Positions 1 through 8,539 of a DNA stretch of 64,000 nucleotides are shown piece after piece. The translations under genes and the position numbers were made by a program. The number at the start of each line of letters is the position of its first letter. Position 1 is the first letter of the stretch. The notes below the pieces were generated by a model. The model was given only the letters and a program-made list of their open reading frames with translations. It had not been told where the DNA came from and did no database searches. Source of the stretch: Ignavibacteria bacterium RIFOXYB12_FULL_35_14 (GTDB taxonomy: Bacteria; Bacteroidota; Ignavibacteria; Ignavibacteriales; Ignavibacteriaceae); assembly GCA_001803045.1 (NCBI GenBank), contig MHAR01000006.1, positions 77,740-141,739 on the forward strand, written 5' to 3'.

Positions 1-50
1 TGAGGTAATTAAAAATTTTCGCCACCTACCTGGTGTTAGATAGAGGTGAA

Positions 51-108
51 TCAGCCTCTGGCTGAAGAAATTACAAATTGAAAATTAAGGCGGTCTGCGG
101 GCCGCCTT
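51..108 (+). terminator. Repeat hairpin plus terminator-like hairpin
   Basis: Two hairpins lie in the 260 bases before the first gene. The first, 51-65, is TCAGCC-tct-GGCTGA. The second, 87-108, has arms AAGGCGG and CCGCCTT and runs into a short T-rich stretch, so it probably ends an upstream gene that lies outside the window. The same pairing of repeat hairpin and terminator recurs at 5229-5290 after another T9SS gene. The rest of 1-260 is AT-rich with no convincing reading frame. Confidence 0.55.
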
Positions 109-260
109 TCTATGATTCTATTCGTAGCTATTCACATTCGTTCTTAAATTTTTATTTGACTTTATCATAAAAAATTCTCAAAATAGACAGAGCTTAATAA
201 AAAATTATAGCTTCAAATTAAAACTCATCTTTTCTTATTAAAAACTCTTTAGGAGGCGCT

Positions 261-2006
261 ATGAAACGTATGTTACTTTTTTCTCTCTTTCTTCTCCTTA
301 GCATAAATCTCTTATCGCAAAACAGTTGGAATCTCGTTTGGAAAATGGAGCAAATGCCTTTTCAGGTACCACAGGAAGCATCTGAAATGGCAATAGTTAA
401 AGCCGGTTTTGATACCGATCAGGATGGTTGGGGAGAATTTTTATGTGCGTATACAGATATGCCAGCTCTAACCGGAAATTATTTATTAATGTATGAAGCC
501 AATGCTGATAATTCTTATGACACCGTATAGTATTTCAAATATCCTTTATCTGCAAATTCATTTGCCGGTATTACTGTGGGTGATATTGACAATAATGGTA
601 AAGTTGATATCGTAACTACTATGCCTACTGTTTTCAGCGTTGCAAATCCAAATCCCCCAAGGTTATGGGTATTTGAGTGGAATGGTGTAGTTGGTGAGAA
701 TAAATATGGCAATTACACCAGCGGAGTTTTGGAACCGACTAATTCTTGGAATTTTGATCTCCCAAATAATGTCGATTTTAGACCTTATGGATTGACTATT
801 GAAGACATTGACAACGATGGTGAGAATGAGTTAATTACTGGAGTTAGACAAAGCACTAGGGGAAGAGAAGTTATTGTTGCTTCGGTTGCAGGTGAATTAT
901 CTGGCTTCGGTTCGTGGGTAATAGAGTATAACTTCATTCGAACAGCTGGCGGTTCTCTGTATAATGTTACAACAGGAGATTTAGATAACGATGGGAATAG
1001 AGAAATCTATGCTTTGATTTGGAACCTTTTCACACTATATATTATTGAGTGTACTGGTCCAAATCAGTATGAAGTAGTGGATTCTTTAAAGCAAGTATAT
1101 TCGGCCCAAGGAATTGATTATGGTGCCCTTGATGGTGTTCGAGTAACAGATGTGAACAACGATGGAGTGAATGAACTTTACATTGCAGGTACAGAATCTG
1201 AAAACACTCTTTTCATAATTACTAATATCACCGATGTAAGTAAAATTACTGCCTCGGATGTAAAAGAATTCTATCACATCCCCGTAAAAGGGAATCAAAA
1301 TTCTGATGGAGTAGGAAAATTTAGAAGTATGTATGTTGCCGATCCTGATGACGATGGTAAACTCGATCTGATGATTGCTGGGGAACGTAACGGACAAATT
1401 TTTGATTTTGAATATAGTGGTCAAGGTTTACCATCAGACTCAACCAGTTGGAATAACTATGTTGCATTTGATGTTTGGGACTATAGTGGAATTCCACCCG
1501 ATGCTCCAACTTCTCTACATCCACGTTTCTTTTATGGATCTCCTACATGTCCTCAAGGTCCTATAGATGAATTTAATCTACCGCTATGTGATATGGATCA
1601 AGATGGTCTTGCAGAATATGTTTTTGTGAACTACTCCTCAAGTTTTGAAGTTTGGCAAAATGATGCATACGTATGGGTTTTAGAAGCACAACCTCAAACT
1701 GGAATCGAAGATGAATTGATTAACTCTCCAAACGGTTTTGTACTCAAGCAAAATTATCCTAATCCTTTTAATCCTTCGACAAGTATTCAATATGCACTCA
1801 ATAGTGCCCAATTTGTAACACTGAAAGTTTACGATGCTTTGGGTACTGAAATTGCGACTTTAGTTAATGAAGAAAAAGCAGCAGGTGTTTATCAAGTCGA
1901 GTTCAATCCAGCATCCGGTGTCCAGCATCCGGTATCCAGCGTATATTTCTATCGTCTGCAAGCTGGCAGTTTTTCTGAAACTAAGAAGATGATCTTGATG
2001 AAGTAA
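261..2006 (+). pseudogene. Secreted FG-GAP/VCBS-repeat protein with T9SS sorting domain, interrupted by in-frame TAG
   Basis: A strong AGGAGG site precedes the ATG at 261, and the product starts with a signal peptide (MKRMLLFSLFLLLSINLLS). After 89 codons the frame meets TAG at 528-530. The same frame then continues open for 15 codons to a GTG at 576 and on to 2006, with no shift. Both parts form one protein: D-x-D/N-x-D-G repeats typical of FG-GAP/VCBS propellers (DIDNNGKVD, DIDNDGENE, DLDNDGNRE, DVNNDGVNE, DPDDDGKLD, DMDQDGLAE) and a C-terminal T9SS type A domain (QNYPNPFNPSTSIQ ... ETKKMILMK). Read through, the product is about 581 residues. Glutamine (CAG to TAG) is the simplest ancestral codon. 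Without readthrough the long part would lack a signal peptide. A sequencing error or a recent nonsense mutation is possible. Confidence 0.8.
1907..1940 (+). repeat. 2.4 copies of a 14-nt repeat inside the sorting domain
   Basis: TCCAGCATCCGGTG (1907-1920), TCCAGCATCCGGTA (1921-1934) and TCCAGC (1935-1940) lie in tandem within the coding sequence. They encode the odd segment PASGVQHPVSS, where sorting domains such as that of the gene at 2093-5212 have only a short SNLASG-type turn. The frame stays open. Confidence 0.7.
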
Positions 2007-2022
2007 AAACCTCTACCTTAAT

Positions 2023-2045
2023 CCCTCTCCTTAATAAGGAGAGGG
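2023..2045. repeat. Perfect intergenic palindrome
   Basis: CCCTCTCCTTA (2023-2033) and TAAGGAGAGGG (2035-2045) pair perfectly around one base. The hairpin sits between two T9SS genes. It has no T-tract, so it is more likely a dispersed palindromic repeat than a standard terminator, although it could still attenuate or protect the transcript. Confidence 0.6.
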
Positions 2046-2092
2046 AAATAGGGTGAGGTCGATAGGTGTCGACAGTTTTCTAAGGAGTTATT

Positions 2093-5000
2093 ATGAAAAG
2101 ATTCTTTTTATATTTCTCGTTAATATGCAATCTCACTCCAATTATTGCTGCGCAAGAAACATATACCTACCTAAACAGAAACCACATCTCAACGGGATTC
2201 TTTAATAATGGAATTTCCGATATTAATGCTTCTGGATCGAATTCAGGATTAGAATACCCAAAGTATAGCAGGAAAACTGCTGTATATAGTTCGGGTTTTA
2301 TTTGGGGAACAAAGATAGCCGGAGATCCAATTCCTCATGTTGGAGGATCAACTTATCGTTCAGGTTTGCAGCCGGGAAGAATTACAAATTCAGGTTTGCC
2401 ATGGAGAGATTTATTAACGGCCGAATTAGGAATGTTCAGAGTGCGAAGTGATGTTTTTCCTGGTGGTCCAAATATCGATTTGATAGAAGAAGCTATAATT
2501 GAAGGTAAAACAGAACAAGAAATTAGAACGCAATATGAAACTGATTGGAATGAATGGCCTGCCGAATTTGGAGCACCTTATACAGATAAGAATGGCGATG
2601 GTATTTACAATCCACAAACTGATATTCCAGGCTATCCTGGTGCCGAACAGACAATTTGGTATGCTGCTAATGATCTGGATTCAAATAAAACGACAAATCT
2701 TTATGGTACTTTGCCAATTGGCATTGAAGTTCAAGTCACCATTTGGAATTATCTCAACTATGAGCCGCTAAACCACGTTTACTTTAAACATTACAAGCTC
2801 ATAAACAAATCTAACACAACATTTGATACGACTTATATTTCAATATGGATTGATCCGGATCTTGGTGACGCAACTGATGATTTTGCAGGATGTGATTCAT
2901 TATTAAATTTTGGTTTTGCATATAATGGAGATGATCATGATAATATATACGGTTTCACTCCACCCGCTTACGGAGTAAAACTTATTAAAGGTCCTACTAT
3001 TAATTCAACATCTCTTCTTAGCATGACGGCATTTTATTATTTTGCAGCACCCGGTGATGCAAGTGTTGTTGATCCAACTCTTGGTAGTGCTCAGGGAGCC
3101 AGACAATATTACAATTTTATGCAAGGTAAAATTGGACTAACTGGTTCACTATTTATTGACCCAATTACAAATCAACCAACATCTTTCGCACTTAATGGTG
3201 ACCCGATAACACAAACCGGATGGGTAGACGGATTACTGCTTCCCTCTGGTGCTCGAAAATTAGGTATCTGTTCAGGCCCTTTTAATATGGCACCAAACGA
3301 TACGCAAGTTGTTATCACTTCAGTAGCATTGGGATTGGGGACAGATCGTATTAATTCCTTTAAACTATTGAAGTACCATTCTGAATTGAGCTCGCAGTTA
3401 TTTGCAGGTGGGTTTACTAACAGCCCTAAAATCCCAAGTCCAAAACTTGAGGTTGTTCAGCAAAACAATAATTTTTTACTAAAGTGGGAAAGTGATACTG
3501 CACTAGTTAACAGCATTGAGAATTTTAACCGAGACGGTTATCAATTTCAGGGTTACAATGTTTATCAATTTTCCGCCGATATGTCATTGGAGGGGATTTC
3601 CAAAAGATTGGCAACTTTTGATGTAATTGATTCGATCACTCAAATCAATGGATTTGTTATGAATTCAGAAACCGGCTTACCTGAACAGGGTGTGGTTTAT
3701 TCGGGATCTAATTCAGGCATTCAGCGGGAATTCTTGGCTGTGATCGATTCGATTTATAACACTTACTTCATACCGGGTAAAAAATATTATTTTGCAGTCA
3801 CAGCTTATGGTTATAACTCCAATCCTTCTGTTCTTCCAAACACAGTAGAATCTTTTCTTAACTTGATAGAAGTTACTTTTGAAGATACTTCCGTGTGGGC
3901 AAATTTTGGTAATGTGCTTCAAGTAACTCAAATAGCCGGCATTGGTGATGCAGTTATTAAACCAACGGTGGTTGATCCCTATCAGTTGACTAATCATTCC
4001 TATAAAATTTTCTTTACTAACCTAGGTGATACGCTTAAATGGAATCTTCGTGACATGACTTTGGGAACAGATATCCTGACGAATCAAACCGACTTTACGG
4101 GCGATTATACATCTCCAATAGTTGATGGGCTTCAACTAAGAGTTAAAATAGATCAGGGGTTTAGACAGTTTTCAGTAATATCCAATGCTAGTGGAATAAT
4201 TATTCCTCCTCAGCCGGGAGCTTTTGGTTCTGCAGGTTTTCCAACTCCTGGAAATGCTGATCCAATTGCGGGATTACAGCAAGCAATGAACAATTCAGTC
4301 TGGGCAATTCATACCGCTGACAATGGATTCCGGGGAACATATGATGCTTTTTTAACTCGGACATCAAGGGATGGAGCCAGTTGGGAAGCAATTTCCCAAA
4401 ACGATTATGAAATAAGATTTACTCAGACCGGCGGTTGGGCTTATGATGCGTTCAACACAGGAACACTTAGTTTCCATGTGCAGTTTGAATTATGGAATAT
4501 TGGAAAAAATACACCTGATAATATAATGGATGATTATAGAATGATACCATGGTTATATGATGATGATGGAAGCGGAACATTTAATATGGGTGTCCCGGGG
4601 AGTAAGAAGACTGGAACTTTTGACCATTCAATTTCCAGTGGTGATGATGATCCATATACAGATTGGATTTACTGGATGCGACCTGAAAATACAACACCTG
4701 GTCAAACCGGCTACTTTGAAGCTGAAGCTAAAATGGTTTCACAAACCTATGATGGTGGAAATGACTTCGAGGTTATGGCAAGAATGGTTTTGGTTTGCTT
4801 GAATGGCGGGACTGCACCTCCGTATATTGCCGATCTACCCGAAACAGGAACAATATTTAGAATTGAAACTACCAAACTACCGGTTGCCGGAGTGGATGAA
4901 TTCACTTTTCAGAATTCAGTTTTATCAGTGAACGATAATGATATACTTGATTCATATTCGCTTTCTCAAAATTATCCGAACCCATTTAACCCAACAACTA

Positions 5001-5212
5001 CTATTCAATTTTCACTTGAGGAAAAAATTAATGTTGAGTTGAGTATTTACAATATTCTGGGAGAAAAAATTAGAACTCTTTTTAATGATGAAATGAATTC
5101 TGGTCAATACAAGATAGTTTTTGATGGCAGTAATTTAGCGAGCGGTATATATTTTTATAGAATTCAAGCAGGTAAATTTCTTCAAACAAAGAAGATGATT
5201 TTAATGAAGTAA
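2093..5212 (+). CDS. Large secreted protein with C-terminal T9SS sorting domain
   Basis: This is a 1039-residue protein whose ATG follows AAGGAG. Residues 1-20 form a signal peptide ending near IIAAQE. The body has no family I can name: it is rich in Asn, Gly, Asp and aromatic residues, carries a calcium-loop-like DKNGDGIYNP near residue 162, and looks like stacked beta domains. The last 80 or so residues are a typical T9SS type A domain (SQNYPNPFNPTTTIQFSL ... NLASGIYFYRIQAGKF ... KKMILMK). By family knowledge it should cross the inner membrane by Sec and the outer membrane by the type IX system, with the tail removed or used for surface attachment. It follows the interrupted T9SS gene by 86 bases and ends in a repeat plus terminator. 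Confidence 0.85.
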   Translation: MKRFFLYFSLICNLTPIIAAQETYTYLNRNHISTGFFNNGISDINASGSNSGLEYPKYSRKTAVYSSGFIWGTKIAGDPIPHVGGSTYRSGLQPGRITNSGLPWRDLLTAELGMFRVRSDVFPGGPNIDLIEEAIIEGKTEQEIRTQYETDWNEWPAEFGAPYTDKNGDGIYNPQTDIPGYPGAEQTIWYAANDLDSNKTTNLYGTLPIGIEVQVTIWNYLNYEPLNHVYFKHYKLINKSNTTFDTTYISIWIDPDLGDATDDFAGCDSLLNFGFAYNGDDHDNIYGFTPPAYGVKLIKGPTINSTSLLSMTAFYYFAAPGDASVVDPTLGSAQGARQYYNFMQGKIGLTGSLFIDPITNQPTSFALNGDPITQTGWVDGLLLPSGARKLGICSGPFNMAPNDTQVVITSVALGLGTDRINSFKLLKYHSELSSQLFAGGFTNSPKIPSPKLEVVQQNNNFLLKWESDTALVNSIENFNRDGYQFQGYNVYQFSADMSLEGISKRLATFDVIDSITQINGFVMNSETGLPEQGVVYSGSNSGIQREFLAVIDSIYNTYFIPGKKYYFAVTAYGYNSNPSVLPNTVESFLNLIEVTFEDTSVWANFGNVLQVTQIAGIGDAVIKPTVVDPYQLTNHSYKIFFTNLGDTLKWNLRDMTLGTDILTNQTDFTGDYTSPIVDGLQLRVKIDQGFRQFSVISNASGIIIPPQPGAFGSAGFPTPGNADPIAGLQQAMNNSVWAIHTADNGFRGTYDAFLTRTSRDGASWEAISQNDYEIRFTQTGGWAYDAFNTGTLSFHVQFELWNIGKNTPDNIMDDYRMIPWLYDDDGSGTFNMGVPGSKKTGTFDHSISSGDDDPYTDWIYWMRPENTTPGQTGYFEAEAKMVSQTYDGGNDFEVMARMVLVCLNGGTAPPYIADLPETGTIFRIETTKLPVAGVDEFTFQNSVLSVNDNDILDSYSLSQNYPNPFNPTTTIQFSLEEKINVELSIYNILGEKIRTLFNDEMNSGQYKIVFDGSNLASGIYFYRIQAGKFLQTKKMILMK

Positions 5213-5228
5213 TCAAAAATTAGAAATT

Positions 5229-5258
5229 TCCGCCAAGGGCGGATCAGCCTCTGGCTGA
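5229..5258. repeat. Back-to-back double palindrome
   Basis: TCCGCC-aag-GGCGGA (5229-5243) is followed with no gap by TCAGCC-tct-GGCTGA (5244-5258). The second half is identical to 51-65, and a one-base variant (tat loop) is at 26990-27004. The unit sits between the stop codon of a T9SS gene and its terminator, as at the start of the window. Confidence 0.7.
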
Positions 5259-5267
5259 AAAAATTCT

Positions 5268-5291
5268 AGCGGTCTTCGGACCGCTTTTTTA
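5268..5291 (+). terminator. Rho-independent terminator
   Basis: AGCGGTC-TTCG-GACCGCT is a perfect 7-bp stem with a UUCG tetraloop, followed directly by a T run. It ends the T9SS gene at 2093-5212. Confidence 0.9.
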
Positions 5292-5483
5292 TTTTATTAA
5301 CAACTTCCTGAGTTCCTTTAAATTTTTCTTCTCTAAGATATTCATCCAAAACTTAGGTTATCAGTTATAAAAATCATAACCAACATACAATCATTTTCAC
5401 TTAATTGTTTATTAGTGGGTTTGGTTTATAAATTATTTGAGATGAAAAGTAAAAAGCTTAATTTAAAGTTGGTTGAAATGTAA

Positions 5484-6458
5484 ATGTATAAAAGAAAATT
5501 ACATAGTTATCGTAAATCTGAAACAAATAAGAAGAAGGATATTTGGGATCGAGCTTTAATCATTGCAACTTTTGTTTCAGCAATCGCCACTGGTATTTTA
5601 GCGGTTACTACTTATTTTAGTCTAAATGAAACAAAGGAAATGGTTAAGGCTTCAATGAATCAAGTGACACTTGGTGAAGGAAATTTAACTTTAGGTAATA
5701 AACAATACGATTTAAATAAGAAATCAATTGATTCTGCAAATCAGCAATTTAAAGAAACAATGCAATTAGCATATAAGCAACTAAGAATTAATGATAGTTC
5801 TCCATCTATTCTAAACCAACAAAATGATTACTATAGAGAAAATTTAGAAGTTTCTACTCAACAATTGAAAAACGCCAACAAAAATTTAGAATTTGCGTAT
5901 CAGGAAAGAATCCTTGAGAAACCTCCAGAGTTAGAGATATTTGATATTAGAACAGAACAAGATGATGCATTTTGGGTTTGGTTGTATAATAAGAATCCAT
6001 ATAAATTATTTAATATAGAATTTAAATGGAGTGCATTCGCAATAACTTTTGATAGCTCCCTTAATTATAATATAACCCAAATCAACCGAGTGAGAATCAG
6101 TCCCAACATATTAATTGATACAATTCTCGCGTTTACTCAAATAAAAGAGCAAAACGTATTTTATATCGGGAAAGATTTGTACTTACCTAATAATTCCAAA
6201 GCAATAGTTAAATTGAATGGACAATTTGAAAAACCGACTGAGCAGTTGTTGGCAGATAGAGTAATTAATAGGTTTGTAAAACTTGAACTAAAATTTAAAA
6301 GAGAGTTGGATTACAAAGAATTTAGAAAAGACTTCTTTTTTGATGTGTGGGGTTATAGGGTGGAAGAACATAAATACGAGGGCAGTTTAATAGAAACAGA
6401 TTACGAAGAATTGATTGAGCTTTATAAAAATCAAGCTATGCATAGATATTTACAATGA
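5484..6458 (+). CDS. Membrane-anchored coiled-coil protein, unknown function
   Basis: I do not recognise this 324-residue protein. It has a short basic N-terminus, one predicted membrane helix at about residues 22-48 (ALIIATFVSAIATGILAVTT), then a Gln/Asn-rich heptad-like stretch to about residue 145 that looks like a coiled coil, and a mixed alpha/beta C-terminal half. No catalytic motif is visible. It stands alone between two terminators, and its ATG has no clear ribosome site. The layout resembles small membrane proteins with one helix followed by a coiled coil, but no function can be assigned. Confidence 0.6.
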   Translation: MYKRKLHSYRKSETNKKKDIWDRALIIATFVSAIATGILAVTTYFSLNETKEMVKASMNQVTLGEGNLTLGNKQYDLNKKSIDSANQQFKETMQLAYKQLRINDSSPSILNQQNDYYRENLEVSTQQLKNANKNLEFAYQERILEKPPELEIFDIRTEQDDAFWVWLYNKNPYKLFNIEFKWSAFAITFDSSLNYNITQINRVRISPNILIDTILAFTQIKEQNVFYIGKDLYLPNNSKAIVKLNGQFEKPTEQLLADRVINRFVKLELKFKRELDYKEFRKDFFFDVWGYRVEEHKYEGSLIETDYEELIELYKNQAMHRYLQ

Positions 6459-6544
6459 AATAATTTTTTCTTAAACGGAAGGCGTAATCAAGTTAATGCT
6501 CATCCCTTTCCCTTCCAAAACCCAAAACGAACCTTTAGAATTAT

Positions 6545-6567
6545 AGCGGTCTTCGGACTGCTTTTTA
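6545..6567. terminator. Terminator between convergent genes
   Basis: AGCGGTC-TTCG-GACTGCT followed by TTTTT is near-identical to the terminator at 5268. It lies after the plus-strand gene ending at 6458 and touches the stop codon of the minus-strand phosphatase gene. The run of T favours plus-strand termination. Confidence 0.8.
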
Positions 6568-7215
6568 TTTAGAAAGCAATTCTCCAAGTTGCTTCAAATC
6601 TTTAGCTATATAATCCGGTTTGTATTTTGTGACAGCATCTTCACTTCTATAACCATGTGTAACCGCGCAAGTTTTGGTATTAGCATTTTGCCCGCATTGA
6701 ATATCCATTTCCGTGTCACCAACAATCAAGGATTCTTCCGGAGTAACTTTTAACTCTGCGCAAATCATTAACAATGGTTCTGCTGAAGGTTTGTGTGCAA
6801 TTCCGTTTCTTCTTCCCATAATTACATCAAAATAATTTGACAAGTTGAAGTGTTCAATGATTTTTTCTGCTTGATCTTGCGCTTTGGTGGTTAGCAGTGA
6901 AATCTTAAATCCATTCTGAGAAAGAAATTCTAAAACATCTGAAACATTGGGATATAATTCGGAATCATCTATAAAAAGGAAGTAATTATTTTTATAAACT
7001 CGAATGAACTCTTCAAAATCATCAACCGGGATGTTCATATCCTCAAATATATCAACGAAGTGCATTCCTATTTTTTTTCGAAATGCTGTCTCATCAATTT
7101 TACTCGTGATGTGCAAATCGTTTAGAGATTTAATTGTTGAACTGTAAATTGTCTTGTGTGAATCAACCAGTGTTCCATCAAGGTCAAAACAAATGTGTTT
7201 TAGTGCACTTTGCAT
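6565..7215 (-). CDS. HAD-family phosphatase, phosphoglycolate phosphatase-like
   Basis: This 216-residue protein has all four HAD motifs. Motif I is DLDGTLVD with nucleophile Asp11 and acid/base Asp13. Motif II is the Thr in SLLTTK, motif III the Lys in AHKPSAEP, and motif IV is GDTEMDIQCG. A helical cap of type C1 lies between motifs I and II. Family knowledge makes it a Mg2+-dependent phosphomonoesterase such as phosphoglycolate phosphatase or a pyrophosphatase, but the substrate cannot be read from the sequence. It is a single gene converging on its neighbour. Confidence 0.85.
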   Translation of the reverse strand: MQSALKHICFDLDGTLVDSHKTIYSSTIKSLNDLHITSKIDETAFRKKIGMHFVDIFEDMNIPVDDFEEFIRVYKNNYFLFIDDSELYPNVSDVLEFLSQNGFKISLLTTKAQDQAEKIIEHFNLSNYFDVIMGRRNGIAHKPSAEPLLMICAELKVTPEESLIVGDTEMDIQCGQNANTKTCAVTHGYRSEDAVTKYKPDYIAKDLKQLGELLSK

Positions 7216-7573
7216 TTTTATTATTATTTATTGGCTGTGTGAAATTACTTTAAAGGTGTGATATCTAAAAATATTTTTCTGTCTGTGCGCTGGATCTTTG
7301 GAGATTTAAAGAAAATATATTAAAATACAATGAATTAAATTTATTTGTATCAAGCTCGCTTAAAAATAAATGATAACGAGCCATTGGAATAAAAGAACTA
7401 TACTCGGCTGAAAATTCCTCTTTATCCAAAAACCTTTTTACCATTTTAATGAGCAGAAGTGAAATAAACCTTTGAAAAAACTTAAAAAACCAATAATTGC
7501 AGTTTTATTGCTTGGTATGATTTTTTATACTTTTAAGTAAACTTATTTATTAATAATTCTTAGGAGCATCGTT
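7216..7573. other. Intergenic region, no confident gene
   Basis: This divergent region of about 360 bases is AT-rich and must hold the promoters for the phosphatase and for the secreted protein at 7574. One tiny candidate is present: a TTG-started 22-codon frame at 7472-7540 encoding MKKLKKPIIAVLLLGMIFYT plus two residues, a basic start followed by a hydrophobic helix. Its ribosome site is weak and I do not call it as a gene. Confidence 0.4.
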
Positions 7574-7990
7574 ATGAAAAAGAGCCGCTTTCTGTCAACT
7601 CTTTTCTTTCTGTTCTTATTTGTCGGGCTAAGAGCCGAAGTATTTGCACAGGAATCACCAGTTATGTATTTCTGTGAAAAATATGGAAAGAACGGTGAAG
7701 TCGGTATCAGCGACAGATTTACAACTGAATATTTAACTGTTGTAGTGAAATCTGATTACGCAATGAAATTGAAAAGTGTGCATGTTCAACTCGATATGTA
7801 TAATTTCAAGAAAGATAAGTTTGAATATTACAAGAAGTTTGATTATACCCTCGAACCCGATATGAAGTATGTTTACTTCTCTAAAAATGATGATAGTGAT
7901 ATGAACTTTGAGGAAGCAGGATTTTATCGAGTATTCCTGCTTGATGATGATGAGACAGTAGCCAGTGCTATCGTCGAAATCATTAACTAA
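7574..7990 (+). CDS. Small secreted protein, unknown function
   Basis: The product has 138 residues. TAGGAG precedes the ATG by about 8 bases. A signal peptide covers about residues 1-26 (FLSTLFFLFLFVGLRAEVFA, cut before QESP). The mature part of about 112 residues alternates charged and aromatic residues (YKKFDYTLEPDMKYVYFSK) and looks like a small beta sandwich. I recognise no family. Its own terminator at 8007-8034 makes it a single-gene unit. Confidence 0.7.
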   Translation: MKKSRFLSTLFFLFLFVGLRAEVFAQESPVMYFCEKYGKNGEVGISDRFTTEYLTVVVKSDYAMKLKSVHVQLDMYNFKKDKFEYYKKFDYTLEPDMKYVYFSKNDDSDMNFEEAGFYRVFLLDDDETVASAIVEIIN

Positions 7991-8006
7991 TAAAATAAAT
8001 AAAATA

Positions 8007-8034
8007 AAAGCGGCATAATCTCACATGCCGCTTT
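8007..8034 (+). terminator. Terminator after the secreted protein
   Basis: AAAGCGGCAT and ATGCCGCTTT form a perfect 10-bp stem around an 8-base loop, with A residues on one side and T on the other. It starts 17 bases after the stop codon at 7990 and could work in either direction. Confidence 0.85.
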
Positions 8035-8216
8035 ATCCACTTCTGTCCAAAATTTAATTCTGAACTTTCTTTTAGAAAATTGTGAATGACTAATCAGTTT
8101 TTATAGGTGTCGTGATTTGTTTGCGAGGAACCTGGGCAGTTTTTATTTTCTTTCGCATTCATCTAAATCATCACGCCTTTTAATAAATTTACACATCACA
8201 ATTTTTAAGTTCAATA

Positions 8217-8333
8217 ATGCAAAAATCATTTGATGTTATTATTGTTAGCGCCGGACCAATCGGGCTTAACTGCGGAATTGAAACCGCAAATGGTTTATTA
8301 AGAATTCATGCGACCATGCTGTTAAAACATTAA
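8217..8333 (+). pseudogene. Relic of a flavin-dependent disulfide reductase N-terminus (YpdA-like)
   Basis: A 38-codon frame encodes MQKSFDVIIVSAGPIGLNCG, the FAD-binding start of a two-dinucleotide-fold flavoprotein of the YpdA/thioredoxin-reductase type. The first glycine of the GxGxxG motif is Ser (VSAGPIG). The similarity stops after about 25 residues (GIETANG), and the rest of the domain is missing. It is probably the remnant of a deleted gene. Confidence 0.6.
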
Positions 8334-8357
8334 AGACAATTCAAAAAAGATAAAAAG

Positions 8358-8446
8358 CCTAACCCTCGCCAGAGGCGAGCGGGCAACCCTTCTCATCTGT
8401 AGCAATAGCATCGTCAAATGAGAGGCCAAAGGGAAGGGCTATTCAA
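8358..8446. repeat. Structured intergenic repeat-like element
   Basis: Downstream of the flavoprotein relic lies a set of nested inverted repeats: CTCGCC-aga-GGCGAG at 8365-8379, TCTCAT/ATGAGA arms around a 20-odd-base loop further on, and loosely matching outer ends (AGCCTAACCCT and AGGGAAGGGCT). There is no reading frame. It has the build of a small non-autonomous palindromic element. The rest of 8041-8539 is unremarkable AT-rich sequence. Confidence 0.4.
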
Positions 8447-8539
8447 AATTATATTCTTGATTCATTGAATACCATTCGCATTAGAGTTATTTTTGATCCA
8501 CAAAAAAAATAGAATAACTAAAACTAATGGAGAAATATT

